From assembly GCF_030816965.1 (NCBI RefSeq), contig NZ_JAUSYQ010000002.1:5801501-5865500 (forward strand): DNA of 64,000 bases. Direction: 5' to 3'. A program made the position numbers and the translations under genes. The notes beneath the pieces were generated by a model. The model was not told the origin of the DNA. It was given only the letters and a program-made list of their open reading frames with translations, and did not search any database. Source of the stretch: Streptomyces canus (GTDB lineage: Bacteria; Actinomycetota; Actinomycetes; Streptomycetales; Streptomycetaceae). Shown here in pieces: positions 9,120-20,246 of this stretch (positions within the stretch are counted from its first letter, which is position 1; the number at the start of each line of letters is the position of its first letter).

Positions 9120-10247
9120 ATGACGAGCATCGGTGGTGCCGAGATGGTCGACTGGAATCTCGCGGTGGCGACCGCGACCCGGCTCGTGCGGCCGGGCCCC
9201 GACGTGAGCCGCGACGAGGCCCGGGCCGTCGTCGCGGAACTGCGCCGGCACGCCAAGGCCTCGGAGGAACACGTCCGCGGCTTCACCCGGATGGGGACGG
9301 AAGGCGTCCACGACACTCCCGTACTCGTCGTCGACCGCCCCGGCTGGGTCCGGGCGAACGTCGCCGGGTTCAGGGAGATCCTCAAACCGCTCCTGGAGAA
9401 GATGCAGGAGCGACGCGGCAACACCCCCGGCGGCGCGGTCCTCGGGGCCGTCGGCGGCAAGGTGACGGGCGTCGAGCTCGGGATGCTCCTGTCGTTCCTG
9501 TCCTCCCGCGTCCTCGGCCAGTACGAGACCTTCGCCCCGGCCACCCGCGAACTCCCGGCGGGGGAGAACGGCGGCGGCCGACTCCTCCTGGTCGCCCCGA
9601 ACATCGTGCACGTGGAGCGCGAACTCGACGTCCAGCCCCACGACTTCCGCCTCTGGGTGTGTCTGCACGAGGAGACGCACCGCACGCAGTTCACGGCCGT
9701 GCCCTGGCTGCGTGACCATCTGGAGGGCGAAATCCAGTCGTTCCTCGGGGAGACCGAGGTCGATCCCATGACCGTCCTGGAGCGCATCCGGGAGGCCGCC
9801 CAGTCGCTGGCCGGCGGGCGTCCCGAGGGCGAGGAGGAGGACGACGGCGGACGCTCCCTCGTGGAGATCGTGCAAACGCCGGCCCAGCGGGAGATCCTGA
9901 GCCGCCTCACGGCCGTGATGTCCCTCCTGGAGGGCCACGCCGACTTCGTCATGGACGGAGTGGGTCCGGCCGTCGTACCGAGCGTCGCCGAGATCCGCGA
10001 GAAGTTCCAGCAGCGGCGGGCCAAGGGCGCCTCTCGCCTGGACATGGCTCTGCGCAAGCTGCTCGGCCTGGACGCCAAACTCCGGCAGTACCGCGACGGT
10101 GAACGCTTCGTGCGGGCCGTCGTCGACCAGGTCGGCATGGACGGCTTCAACCGCGTGTGGACCTCCCCCAACACGCTCCCGACCAAGACGGAGATCGCCA
10201 AACCGGCGGACTGGGTCGCGCGGGTGCACCGCAAGGCCGAGTCGTGA
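9120..10247 (+). CDS. Zinc-dependent metalloprotease-like protein (DUF2342/zincin_2)
   Basis: This 375-residue protein belongs to the actinobacterial family often labelled coenzyme-F420 biosynthesis-associated or zincin-like. The probable zinc site is in LHEETHRTQF (about residue 180), an HExxH motif, followed by a Glu-rich helix. No signal peptide or membrane segment is visible, so it is cytoplasmic. The ATG lies 6 bp after TACGGT, which suggests a leaderless mRNA. Its position upstream of tilS-hpt-ftsH is conserved in Streptomyces as far as I recall. The protease activity is inferred from the motif only. Confidence 0.88.
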   Translation: MTSIGGAEMVDWNLAVATATRLVRPGPDVSRDEARAVVAELRRHAKASEEHVRGFTRMGTEGVHDTPVLVVDRPGWVRANVAGFREILKPLLEKMQERRGNTPGGAVLGAVGGKVTGVELGMLLSFLSSRVLGQYETFAPATRELPAGENGGGRLLLVAPNIVHVERELDVQPHDFRLWVCLHEETHRTQFTAVPWLRDHLEGEIQSFLGETEVDPMTVLERIREAAQSLAGGRPEGEEEDDGGRSLVEIVQTPAQREILSRLTAVMSLLEGHADFVMDGVGPAVVPSVAEIREKFQQRRAKGASRLDMALRKLLGLDAKLRQYRDGERFVRAVVDQVGMDGFNRVWTSPNTLPTKTEIAKPADWVARVHRKAES

Positions 10248-10440
10248 ACCGTGTACGGACGTCGTGAGAGGAATCCGGCCGACGGCAGGCAAACGCCCCT
10301 TCAATCACCCGTCCGAGGGACCGTGAGCGAGGGGTAGGCGTGCAATGCTCGGGGAACGCCCCGGTTCTGTCACCATCTACACACTCTGAGTGACCGAATC
10401 TCGGGCTCACCCCCCGAAAACTTCATGAAGGGAACCGGAC

Positions 10441-11484
10441 ATGGGTCCCCATCCTGCGGTCGCGGCGATACGCCTGGCGGTCCGCCGCGTCCTCCACGAC
10501 GTCCTCGACGACCATCACGCTTCTGCTGACCGTGCCGCTCCTGGCGAGCAGAGCTCTCACGAGCGCCCGCCGTCGCCGCTCGTACTCGTGGCCTGCTCCG
10601 GCGGTGCCGACTCCATGGCTCTCGCCTCCGCCCTCGCCTTCGAGGCTCCCAAGCTCGGCATCCGCGCCGGCGGCGTCACCGTCGACCACGGCCTCCAGCC
10701 CGGCTCCGACCTGCGCGCCGAGGAAGTCGCCCTCAGGCTGCGGGAACTCGGCCTGGACCCCGTCGAGTCCACCGCCGTGACCGTCGGCCGCGAAGGCGGT
10801 CCCGAGGCCGCCGCGCGCGACGCCCGCTACGCCGCCCTCGACGCCGCGGCCGAACGCCACGGCGCCGCCGCCGTCCTGCTCGGCCACACCCGCGACGACC
10901 AGGCCGAAACCGTCCTGCTCGGCCTCGCCCGCGGCTCCGGCACCCGCTCGCTGTCCGGCATGGCCGCGGTCTCGGGGGCCGACGGCCGTTATCGCCGGCC
11001 CTTCCTCGAACTCGACCGGCAGATCGCGCGCAAGGCCTGCATGGTCCAGTCCCTGCCCGTCTGGGACGACCCGCACAACACCGACCCCGCCTACACGCGC
11101 TCCCGGCTGCGCCACGAAGGCCTGCCCGCCCTGGAGAAGGCGCTCGGCAAAGGAGTCGTCGAGGCCCTCGCCCGTACGGCCCAGCTCTCCCGCGACGACG
11201 CCGACGCCCTCGACGCCTGGGCCCGCCAGGCCGAGGCCTCCGTACGCGACGCCGCGGGCCTCCTGGAGTGCGCCAAGCTCTACGCCCTGCCGCCCGCCGT
11301 GCGGCGCCGCATCCTGCGCCAGGCGGCCATCGAGGCAGGCGTCCCGGCCGGTTCGCTCTTCGCCCGTCACATCGAGGAAGTCGACCGTCTGATCACCGGC
11401 TGGCGCGGCCAGGGAGCCATCAATCTCCCGGGCAAGGTCGTCGTCCAGCGGCAGGGTGGCAGACTGGTAATTCGGCAAGGCTGA
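10441..11484 (+). CDS. tilS: tRNA(Ile)-lysidine synthase
   Basis: This is an ATP-dependent PP-loop enzyme of 347 residues. It converts the wobble C of the CAU tRNA-Ile to lysidine, so that the tRNA reads AUA and is charged with Ile. The PP-loop signature [13 protein letters not shown] is near residue 55, with the tRNA-recognition region ([20 protein letters not shown]) following. The C-terminal TilS domain is short, as in actinobacteria. AAGGGA about 8 bp upstream supports the ATG start. It is followed on the same strand by hpt and ftsH, a gene order seen widely in bacteria. Confidence 0.95.
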   Translation: MGPHPAVAAIRLAVRRVLHDVLDDHHASADRAAPGEQSSHERPPSPLVLVACSGGADSMALASALAFEAPKLGIRAGGVTVDHGLQPGSDLRAEEVALRLRELGLDPVESTAVTVGREGGPEAAARDARYAALDAAAERHGAAAVLLGHTRDDQAETVLLGLARGSGTRSLSGMAAVSGADGRYRRPFLELDRQIARKACMVQSLPVWDDPHNTDPAYTRSRLRHEGLPALEKALGKGVVEALARTAQLSRDDADALDAWARQAEASVRDAAGLLECAKLYALPPAVRRRILRQAAIEAGVPAGSLFARHIEEVDRLITGWRGQGAINLPGKVVVQRQGGRLVIRQG

Positions 11485-11541
11485 ACGCTTGCTCCCCTCG
11501 GGGAGCGACGGACGGCTGGTGGGACGACCGAAAGTGATGCG

Positions 11542-12096
11542 GTGGACGCGAAAGACATGGGTGCCGACCTCAAAGAGGTACTCATCACCAAGGAAGAGAT
11601 CGACGCGAAGCTCGTGGAGCTCGCCGCGAAGATCGACGCGGAGTACGCGGGCAAGGACCTGCTGATCGTCGGCGTCCTCAAGGGCGCGGTGATGGTCATG
11701 GCCGACCTCGCCCGGGCGTTGTCCACCCCTGTCACGATGGACTGGATGGCCGTGTCCTCCTACGGCGCGGGCACCCAGTCCTCCGGCGTGGTGCGGATCC
11801 TCAAGGACCTCGACACCGACATCAAGGGCAAGCACGTCCTGATCGTCGAGGACATCATCGACTCCGGCCTGACGCTGTCCTGGCTGCTGTCCAACCTGGG
11901 CTCCCGCGAGCCGGAGTCGCTCAAGGTGTGCACCCTGCTGCGCAAGCCGGACGCCGCCAAGGTCGCCATCGACGTCGAGTGGGTCGGCTTCGACATCCCC
12001 AACGAGTTCGTCGTCGGCTACGGTCTCGACTACGCCGAGAAGTACCGCAACCTCCCGTTCGTCGGTACGCTCGCGCCCCACGTCTACGGCGGCTGA
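11542..12096 (+). CDS. hpt: Hypoxanthine phosphoribosyltransferase
   Basis: This purine-salvage enzyme makes IMP or GMP from hypoxanthine or guanine and PRPP. The 184 residues include the PRPP-binding loop [10 protein letters not shown], the [13 protein letters not shown] segment, and the C-terminal [17 protein letters not shown] that binds the purine. I took the GTG start; an ATG five codons later is possible. The gap after tilS is 57 bp, consistent with co-transcription, and ftsH follows 185 bp later. Confidence 0.96.
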   Translation: MDAKDMGADLKEVLITKEEIDAKLVELAAKIDAEYAGKDLLIVGVLKGAVMVMADLARALSTPVTMDWMAVSSYGAGTQSSGVVRILKDLDTDIKGKHVLIVEDIIDSGLTLSWLLSNLGSREPESLKVCTLLRKPDAAKVAIDVEWVGFDIPNEFVVGYGLDYAEKYRNLPFVGTLAPHVYGG

Positions 12097-12281
12097 GCCA
12101 GACGGCTCAAGCCCTGTAAGACGATCGGGAACCCCAGCGGGTTTCGCGCCGTTGGAGCATGCAGACGGGTTCGTGAAGCCCTCCCGTGCGGCTTCGGCCC
12201 ACAATGCTGGGGTACCGTCAGAAGAACTGTCTTATCAAACTCACTATGGCAGGAGGGACGGGGCGGCACCGCTCCGTATGG

Positions 12282-14315
<2,034 letters not shown>

Positions 14316-14361
14316 CGCTCACCCGTCCCGCCCCGGTGACCTCACCGGACCCGGAATGGAT

Positions 14362-14402
14362 GCCGCGCCCCCCAGGTTTTAGCCTGGGGGGCGCGGCGTT
14401 TT
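14362..14402 (+). terminator. Intrinsic terminator after ftsH
   Basis: A perfect 15-bp stem (GCCGCGCCCCCCAGG and its complement) with a TTTTAG loop is followed by GTTTTC. It lies 46 bp after the ftsH stop and before folE, so folE should have its own promoter in the remaining 33 bp or depend on read-through. Confidence 0.92.
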
Positions 14403-14435
14403 CGGCCGTGAGGGACTCTAGGAACGAGGCACCAG

Positions 14436-15041
14436 ATGACCGACCCCGTGACGCTGGACGGCGAGGGCTCCATCGGCGAATTCGACGAGAAGCGCGCCGA
14501 GAACGCCATCCGCGAGCTGCTGATCGCGGTCGGGGAGGACCCGGACCGAGAGGGCCTGCGGGAGACTCCGGCGCGGGTGGCCCGGTCGTACAGGGAGATA
14601 TTCGCGGGGCTGTGGCAGAGGCCCGAGGACGTGCTGACCACGACGTTCGACCTGGGGCACGACGAGATGGTGCTCGTGAAGGACATCGAGGTGTACTCGA
14701 CCTGTGAGCACCACCTGGTGCCGTTCCGGGGCGTCGCCCATGTCGGGTACATCCCGGCCACCACGGGCAAGATCACGGGGTTGTCGAAACTGGCCCGGCT
14801 CGTGGACGTCTATGCTCGCCGGCCGCAGGTGCAGGAACGGCTCACCACGCAGATAGCGGATTCCCTGATGGAGATCCTGGAGCCGCGTGGCGTGATCGTC
14901 GTCGTGGAGTGCGAGCACATGTGCATGTCCATGCGGGGCATCCGCAAACCCGGTGCGAAGACGCTCACGTCGGCCGTGCGCGGTCAGCTGCGGGACGCGG
15001 CGACGCGCAACGAGGCGATGAGCCTCATCATGGCGCGCTGA
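14436..15041 (+). CDS. folE: GTP cyclohydrolase I
   Basis: This enzyme converts GTP to 7,8-dihydroneopterin triphosphate, the first step of tetrahydrofolate synthesis. Its length of 201 residues is usual. The zinc ligands are visible in [10 protein letters not shown] (Cys and His) and in [12 protein letters not shown] (second Cys). GAACGAGG precedes the ATG. It is convergent with the DUF3180 gene and shares the locus with folK, folB and folP on the opposite strand, so all four pathway steps are grouped but not in a single operon. Confidence 0.97.
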   Translation: MTDPVTLDGEGSIGEFDEKRAENAIRELLIAVGEDPDREGLRETPARVARSYREIFAGLWQRPEDVLTTTFDLGHDEMVLVKDIEVYSTCEHHLVPFRGVAHVGYIPATTGKITGLSKLARLVDVYARRPQVQERLTTQIADSLMEILEPRGVIVVVECEHMCMSMRGIRKPGAKTLTSAVRGQLRDAATRNEAMSLIMAR

Positions 15042-15091
15042 CCGGTCCGGCTGTTCTCGGGCCTTTGTTTAACGGGCCTCTGTTTCGGGCC

Positions 15092-15577
15092 TCACGCAGT
15101 CGACGCGGCGCCCGTGTTCCGGTCGTCGTCCTCCGGAAGCTTGCACACGCGCTCCAGGAAGATGGCCGCCGCTATCACCGCGATCCCGGCCAGGACCGAG
15201 AAGCCGGCGTAGATGGCCTGATCGCGGCGGGCGGGGATGTCGAGGGATTCCAGGAGGAAGACGCCGGTGCCGCCGTACATGCCGGAGACGAGGGCGGCGA
15301 CCAGGGCGCTGGCCTGGCCGAAGACGACCGCGCGGGCGGCCATCAGCGGGTCGACGCCCTTCGCCTCGGGGACGCGCTCGCGCTGGGCCTTCAGGCGGGC
15401 GCGGATGGAGAGCGCCGTGGCCATGAGGACCACGGCGATCAGGGCGAGAACGATGGGGGCGGCCAGCGGGACGCTGGGCAGGGTCCCGACCGAATTCCAC
15501 AGGCGGGCGCCCGCCCAGGACAGGATGCCGGCCACGGCGAACACGCCGGCCAGCAACCTGATGCGCAGCTCTCTCAC
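15092..15577 (-). CDS. DUF3180 family membrane protein
   Basis: This 161-residue protein has four predicted membrane helices (about 7-25, 38-57, 84-105, 123-143) and belongs to the actinobacterial DUF3180 family, found almost always beside folK. The GTG start has GAAGGGG about 5 bp upstream. It lies 68 bp downstream of folK on the same strand and is probably the last gene of the fol operon. No function is established; conserved linkage suggests a role near folate or pteridine metabolism, but that is inference. Confidence 0.88.
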   Translation of the reverse strand: MRELRIRLLAGVFAVAGILSWAGARLWNSVGTLPSVPLAAPIVLALIAVVLMATALSIRARLKAQRERVPEAKGVDPLMAARAVVFGQASALVAALVSGMYGGTGVFLLESLDIPARRDQAIYAGFSVLAGIAVIAAAIFLERVCKLPEDDDRNTGAASTA

Positions 15578-15645
15578 GGTGCCCCTTCAGCTCCCCCGAG
15601 GTCCTTGGGCGGTCCCACGGACTGTGGTCGTCTTGACCTTAACGG

Positions 15646-16257
15646 CTATTCGGGCAGCTGGAGTTCCAGGTCCTTGCGGGGTTCCACGCCGTTTCGCGTG
15701 ACGGTGTCGAGGAGTTCGGCGACCGGGCCGCGGCCGGGCAACTGGGCCTCGGGTTCCACGTCGTGCCAGGGGACGAGCACGAAAGCGCGCTCATGGGCGC
15801 GGGGGTGGGGCAGGGTGAGGACCGGATCGTCGGAGACCACCTCGGCGTACGCGACGATGTCGACGTCGAGGGTGCGCGGGCCCCAGCGCTCGTCCCGCAC
15901 CCGGTTGAAGGCCTCCTCGACCGCGTGCGCCCGCTCCAGCAGGGAGGACGGGGGGAGCGTGGTCTTCAGCACGACGACCGCGTTGAAGTACGACGGCTGG
16001 CTGTCGGCCGCCACGCCCCACGGCTGCGTCTCGTAGACGGGGGAGACGGCCTTGATGCGGACGCCGGGCGTGTCCTCCAGGGCGTCGATGGCCCCCTGGA
16101 GGGTCTCCAGGCGGTTGCCGAGGTTGGAACCGAGGGAGAGCACGGCCCGCTTCGGGTTGTGGAGGGTGGTGTCGGCGGCGTCCACCTGCTGCACGACGGA
16201 GGCGGGCACCGGCTGTACGGTCGGGTCGCTGTGACCCGCGGCGAAGGACGCGGTCAT
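15646..16257 (-). CDS. folK: 2-amino-4-hydroxy-6-hydroxymethyldihydropteridine diphosphokinase
   Basis: HPPK transfers pyrophosphate from ATP to 6-hydroxymethyl-dihydropterin, just before the FolP step. The 203-residue protein has the usual SLGSNLGNR start of the catalytic domain (about residue 42), AVSPVYETQPWG, and the signature RWGPRTLDVDIVAY. An N-terminal stretch of about 40 residues before the fold is a Streptomyces extension. The ATG overlaps the folB stop by four bases (ATGA), so translation is coupled. Confidence 0.96.
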   Translation of the reverse strand: MTASFAAGHSDPTVQPVPASVVQQVDAADTTLHNPKRAVLSLGSNLGNRLETLQGAIDALEDTPGVRIKAVSPVYETQPWGVAADSQPSYFNAVVVLKTTLPPSSLLERAHAVEEAFNRVRDERWGPRTLDVDIVAYAEVVSDDPVLTLPHPRAHERAFVLVPWHDVEPEAQLPGRGPVAELLDTVTRNGVEPRKDLELQLPE

Positions 16258-16613
16258 ACTCGGCTCCGGGTGATGGTGACGGTCACGTCGTCGAAGGGCA
16301 CGGTGATCGGTGCGTCGGGTTTGTGGACCCTGACCTCGACCTCCTCTACCCCTTCGTGCTTCAGACAGGCCTGGGCGATGCGCTCGGCGAGCGTCTCGAT
16401 GAGGTTGACGGGTTCGCCCTCGACGACGGCCACGACCTCCTCCGCCACGATGCCGTAGTGCACGGTCTTCGTCAGGTCGTCGTCGGCGGCAGCCGGCCGG
16501 GTGTCCAGTCCCAGGACGATGTCCACGATGAAGGTCTGGCCCTCCTCGCGCTCCTTGGGGAACACACCGTGGTGCCCGCGGGCCTTCAGGCCGCGCAGCG
16601 CGACACGATCCAC
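16254..16613 (-). CDS. folB: Dihydroneopterin aldolase
   Basis: This enzyme cleaves dihydroneopterin to 6-hydroxymethyl-dihydropterin and glycolaldehyde. The length of 119 residues is typical. Family marks are RGLKARGHHGVFPKEREEGQ at the start, where Gly-His-His-Gly-Val-Phe is the signature, and NLIETLAERIA in the middle with the catalytic region. GCAGGAG lies 9 bp before the GTG start. It is the middle gene of the minus-strand folP-NTF2-folB-folK group; a 236-bp gap separates it from the NTF2-like gene. Confidence 0.96.
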   Translation of the reverse strand: MDRVALRGLKARGHHGVFPKEREEGQTFIVDIVLGLDTRPAAADDDLTKTVHYGIVAEEVVAVVEGEPVNLIETLAERIAQACLKHEGVEEVEVRVHKPDAPITVPFDDVTVTITRSRV

Positions 16614-16849
16614 GCGAATCACTCCTGCAATCGTCGGTGACGGCCGGTCCGTACCGTGTGCGGGCGGTACACCGGTCTCGAACGAATCTACCTGCGAGCA
16701 CGGACGGGGCCGGGCCACGGGGGCGCGGGCCGGGGCCGGGGTCCGCAGGTTTCACCGTGTGTTTCCCCTGGGGAACCCGGCGGCTCACGGGTTGGTAGCC
16801 GCCCATACCCAGGGGTTCGTGATTCCAACCACTTATTGGTTCGACGGGT

Positions 16850-17353
16850 TCAGGAAGGGGTTTCCCCGTCCTCGTCCTCGTCGTTCTCGGCCAGCACCGG
16901 AGAGGCGTGGTGGGACCACATCTTCCAGCCCTCGGGGGTGCGGCGGAACACGTTCGTGGCGACCACCAGCTGGCCGACGAGCGGTCCGAGCTCCTCGCCG
17001 CCCTCGGGCGCCGGGCCGCCGCTGAGGATGTTCTCGGTGCACGTCACCAGGGCGGTGTCGCCGGTCACGGAGACGTGCACGTCCGTGAGGAAGAACTGGA
17101 TGTAGTCCGTGTTCGCCATGATCAGCGCGTACGACCTGAGGACCTCGCCGCGGCCGGTCAGCACGGGCCAGCCGGGATGCACGCAGGAGACCACGCCGAC
17201 GTCGGCCGGGTCGTGGTACTCCTCGTCGACGCCCAGGTCGGCAGGGGTGAGCCAGAACGAGGACAGCTCCTCGAAGTCACCGCGCTCCAGCGCCTCGTAG
17301 AAGGCGGTGTTGGCGGCTTCCACCTGTTCCACGTCGGTGTGGGGGGCGCTCAC
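16850..17353 (-). CDS. NTF2-like (SnoaL/nuclear transport factor 2 fold) protein
   Basis: This 167-residue protein has the NTF2-like cone fold pattern: an N-terminal helix (VEQVEAANTAFYEALERGDFEELSS), then alternating strands ending in ATNVFRRTPEGWKMWSHHAS. The GTG start overlaps the folP stop by four bases, so it is translated with folP. It has an acidic tail (NDEDEDGE). Members act as enzymes, small-molecule binders or assembly factors; no catalytic residues can be assigned here. Its placement between folP and folB makes a link to folate metabolism plausible but unproven. Confidence 0.85.
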   Translation of the reverse strand: MSAPHTDVEQVEAANTAFYEALERGDFEELSSFWLTPADLGVDEEYHDPADVGVVSCVHPGWPVLTGRGEVLRSYALIMANTDYIQFFLTDVHVSVTGDTALVTCTENILSGGPAPEGGEELGPLVGQLVVATNVFRRTPEGWKMWSHHASPVLAENDEDEDGETPS

Positions 17354-18210
17354 CGGGCTCCTTCCACGGCGCGGGCGACCCGTACCGCGTCCGCCGTCGC
17401 GCGCACCTCGTGCACGCGCACCGCCCACGCGCCGGCGTGCGCCGCGAGGGCGGAGACGGCGGCCGTGGCGGCATCGCGCTCGCGGGCGGGCGGCGGGGCG
17501 CCTTTCGGACCGGCGAGGACACGGCCGAGGAACCGCTTGCGGGAGGCGGCGACGAGGAGGGGGTGGCCGAGGCGGAGAAGGCGGTCGAGGTGGGAGAGGA
17601 GGACCAGGTCGTGCTCGGCGTCCTTGGAGAAGCCGAGGCCCGGGTCGACGACGACACGGTCGGGAGAGACGCCGCCCGCGAGGACGGCGTCCACACGCGC
17701 GTGGAGCTCGTCGACGACCTCGGCGACGACGTCGGCGTAGACGCCCTTGACGTTGCCGCCCTCCAGGAAGCCGCGCCAGTGCATGACGACGAAGGGGGCG
17801 CTCGCGTCGGCGACGACCGGGATCATCGCGGGGTCGGCGAGGCCGCCGCTGACGTCGTTGACGAGGGCCGCGCCGGCGGCGAGGGCCTGTTCGGCGACGG
17901 AGGCGCGCATGGTGTCGACCGAGACGGTGACGCCTTCGGAGGCGAGGCCGCGGACGACAGGGATGACGCGCCGGAGCTCCTCGTCCTCATCCACCCGGGT
18001 GGCTCCGGGGCGGGTGGACTCGCCGCCGACGTCGACGAGGTCGGCACCCTCCTCGACGAGGGCGAGGCCGTGCTTGACGGCGGCCGTGGTGTCGAACCAG
18101 CGGCCGCCGTCGGAGAAGGAGTCGGGGGTGACGTTCACGACTCCCATGACCGCGCAGCGGTCCCATTCCGGAAGCCCGGCGACGTACCCGCGTCCGCTCT
18201 GCTTGCTCAT
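17350..18210 (-). CDS. folP: Dihydropteroate synthase
   Basis: This enzyme condenses 6-hydroxymethyl-dihydropterin pyrophosphate with p-aminobenzoate and is the target of sulfonamides. The 286 residues form a TIM barrel with MGVVNVTPDSFSDGG (signature 1), VDVGGESTRPGA (signature 2), LVNDVSGG and VDPGLGFSKDAEHD. The C-terminal SRKRFLGRVL is conserved. TAGGCT ends 6 bp before the ATG, so the mRNA is probably leaderless. It heads the minus-strand folate operon. Confidence 0.97.
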   Translation of the reverse strand: MSKQSGRGYVAGLPEWDRCAVMGVVNVTPDSFSDGGRWFDTTAAVKHGLALVEEGADLVDVGGESTRPGATRVDEDEELRRVIPVVRGLASEGVTVSVDTMRASVAEQALAAGAALVNDVSGGLADPAMIPVVADASAPFVVMHWRGFLEGGNVKGVYADVVAEVVDELHARVDAVLAGGVSPDRVVVDPGLGFSKDAEHDLVLLSHLDRLLRLGHPLLVAASRKRFLGRVLAGPKGAPPPARERDAATAAVSALAAHAGAWAVRVHEVRATADAVRVARAVEGAR

Positions 18211-18260
18211 GCGTTCAGCCTAGGCCCAGCGTGCAGCGGCGGGACCGCGCGGCCTGTGGC

Positions 18261-20096
18261 TCAGGCCGCTCTGACGTCCCGCTCCGCGACCGCGTGGGCA
18301 CACACGCGTGCGGTGTGCGAGCGGCGGCGCAGGAAGCGCGGCAACGGGAGGGCGAGATTGACGAAGCCCTCCGCCTGCATGGCGGCGAAGCCGATGCGCG
18401 GGAGGTCGCCGGAGGCCCGGTAGACGACGAAACGGGGTTCCCAGCGGGGCTGGAACTTGGCGTTGAACTTGTACAGGGACTCGATCTGGAACCAGCGGGA
18501 CAGGAAGACCAGCAGACCCCGCCAGGCGCGCAGCACCGGACCCGCGCCGATCTTCTCGCCGCGTGCCAGCGCCGCGCGGAACATGGCGAAGTTGAGTGAC
18601 ACGCGCGTGATGTCGAGTTTCGGGGCCGCCTGGAGGGCGGCCACGATCAGCAGTTCGTTCATGCCGGGGTCCGCCGAGCGGTCTCGCCGCATCAGGTCCA
18701 GGGAGACGCCGTCCGTGCCCCACGGAACGAAGTGCAGGATCGCCTTCAGATCGCCGTAGGGACCGGGCTGCCCGTCCGCCTTGTGGGCGGTGGCGATGAG
18801 GCAGTCGCCGTCGGCGAGGTCGCCGATGCGGCCCAGGGCCATCGAGAAGCCGCGCTCGGTGTCCGTGCCGCGCCAGTCGTCGGCGGCCTGCCGCACGCGC
18901 TCCAGCTCGGTCTCCCCGAGGTCACGGACGCGCCGCACCCGGGTCTCGTAACCGGCCCGCTCGATGCGCTTGACCATCTGGCGCACATTGCGCATCGCGC
19001 GGCCGGCGAGCGAGAAATCCGCGACGTCCACCACCGCCTCGTCGCCCAGTTCGAGGGCGTCCAGGCCGGTCTCGCGGGTCCACACCTCGCCGCCGGTCTC
19101 GGAACAGCCCATGACGGCGGGCGTCCAGGAGTGCGCCTGGGCCTCGTCCATGAAGCGCTCGATCGCGCCCGGCCAGGCCTCGACGTCACCGATCGGGTCG
19201 CCGCTGGCGAGCATCACGCCGGAGACGACGCGGTAGGTCACGGCCGCCTTGCCGCTGGGGGAGAAGACGACGGCCTTGTCGCGGCGCAGCGCGAAGTGAC
19301 CGAGGGAGTCACGGCCGCCGTGCTTGGCCAGCAGGGCCCGCAGACGGCTCTCGTCCTCTTCCGTGAGGTGGGCGGCCGGGTGCTCGGGGCGGAAGGCGAG
19401 GTAGATCGTGGTGATCGCCGTGAGCAGACCCAGGGCGCCCAGGGAGGCGCCGACGGTCCACGAGGTGTCGCCCTGGTAGTCGACGGGGCCCTCGAAGCCG
19501 AAGAGGCCGTACAGGACGTGCGTGATGCGATCGGCCAGGCTCGGGTTCCCGACCATGCGGTTCGGGTGGACGCTGACGATGATCAGCCCGAGGACGAGGG
19601 AACCGGCGCCCATGAGGACGAAGTTGGCGAGCGCGCGCCAGCGGCTGCGCGGGTCGGGCAGCGCCCTGAACTGGTCGCGGTGGCGCAGCAGCGGCGCGAG
19701 CAGGGCGAGTGAGATGGCCGCCCCGACGAGTGAGTGGCGGTACGTGAACTGCGCCAGCGCACCCGCCGGCAGCAGTGCCACGGCCGCCCGCCAGGCCCGG
19801 CGCTTGCGGCGCCTGAGGCCGTGGGCGAGCAGCAGCAACAGCACGCCGGTGCTGAGCGAGAGCGCGGCCGCGAACGGGCCGAGCGCGCCGGGCAGTACCT
19901 CGGCCATGGTGTGCATACGACTGTGCCGGAAGCGCGGAAAGACGCCGGCGGCGATGTCCAGAAGACCTACGAGGGCGCAGGCTCTGGCGACGAGGACGGG
20001 GACGGCCTCGGGGCGCGGTCCGTGCAGTGCACGCCGCAGCCGTGTTGATCGGATCGGAACCCCGCCCGACATTTCCTCATCTGTCCTGACAGACAT
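18261..20096 (-). CDS. MprF-like DUF2156 membrane protein (phosphatidylglycerol lysyltransferase type)
   Basis: This protein of about 611 residues has six to seven N-terminal membrane helices (up to about residue 250) and a C-terminal cytosolic DUF2156 domain with a double GNAT fold (about 270-590), as in MprF/LysX. Such enzymes move an amino acid from aminoacyl-tRNA to phosphatidylglycerol and lower the negative surface charge, which protects against cationic peptides. No tRNA-synthetase domain is present. The start is uncertain: ATGs at 20159, 20096 and 20072 are all in frame, and AGGAC lies 9 bp before 20072. The amino acid transferred is unknown. Confidence 0.83.
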   Translation of the reverse strand: MSVRTDEEMSGGVPIRSTRLRRALHGPRPEAVPVLVARACALVGLLDIAAGVFPRFRHSRMHTMAEVLPGALGPFAAALSLSTGVLLLLLAHGLRRRKRRAWRAAVALLPAGALAQFTYRHSLVGAAISLALLAPLLRHRDQFRALPDPRSRWRALANFVLMGAGSLVLGLIIVSVHPNRMVGNPSLADRITHVLYGLFGFEGPVDYQGDTSWTVGASLGALGLLTAITTIYLAFRPEHPAAHLTEEDESRLRALLAKHGGRDSLGHFALRRDKAVVFSPSGKAAVTYRVVSGVMLASGDPIGDVEAWPGAIERFMDEAQAHSWTPAVMGCSETGGEVWTRETGLDALELGDEAVVDVADFSLAGRAMRNVRQMVKRIERAGYETRVRRVRDLGETELERVRQAADDWRGTDTERGFSMALGRIGDLADGDCLIATAHKADGQPGPYGDLKAILHFVPWGTDGVSLDLMRRDRSADPGMNELLIVAALQAAPKLDITRVSLNFAMFRAALARGEKIGAGPVLRAWRGLLVFLSRWFQIESLYKFNAKFQPRWEPRFVVYRASGDLPRIGFAAMQAEGFVNLALPLPRFLRRRSHTARVCAHAVAERDVRAA

Positions 20097-20246
20097 CGCA
20101 TCCCATGGTTCTGCGAGTGACTCTGGATCCGGAGCCCCGATTCGGGCATCCGGCGACATTGCGCCCTCTAGGACGGTGTCTCGTGAGGAGAGGTTCACTC
20201 ATCTCCTCAAAGCCGTTTCAAAGGCCGAGGAAAGCGAAAGCAAGCA

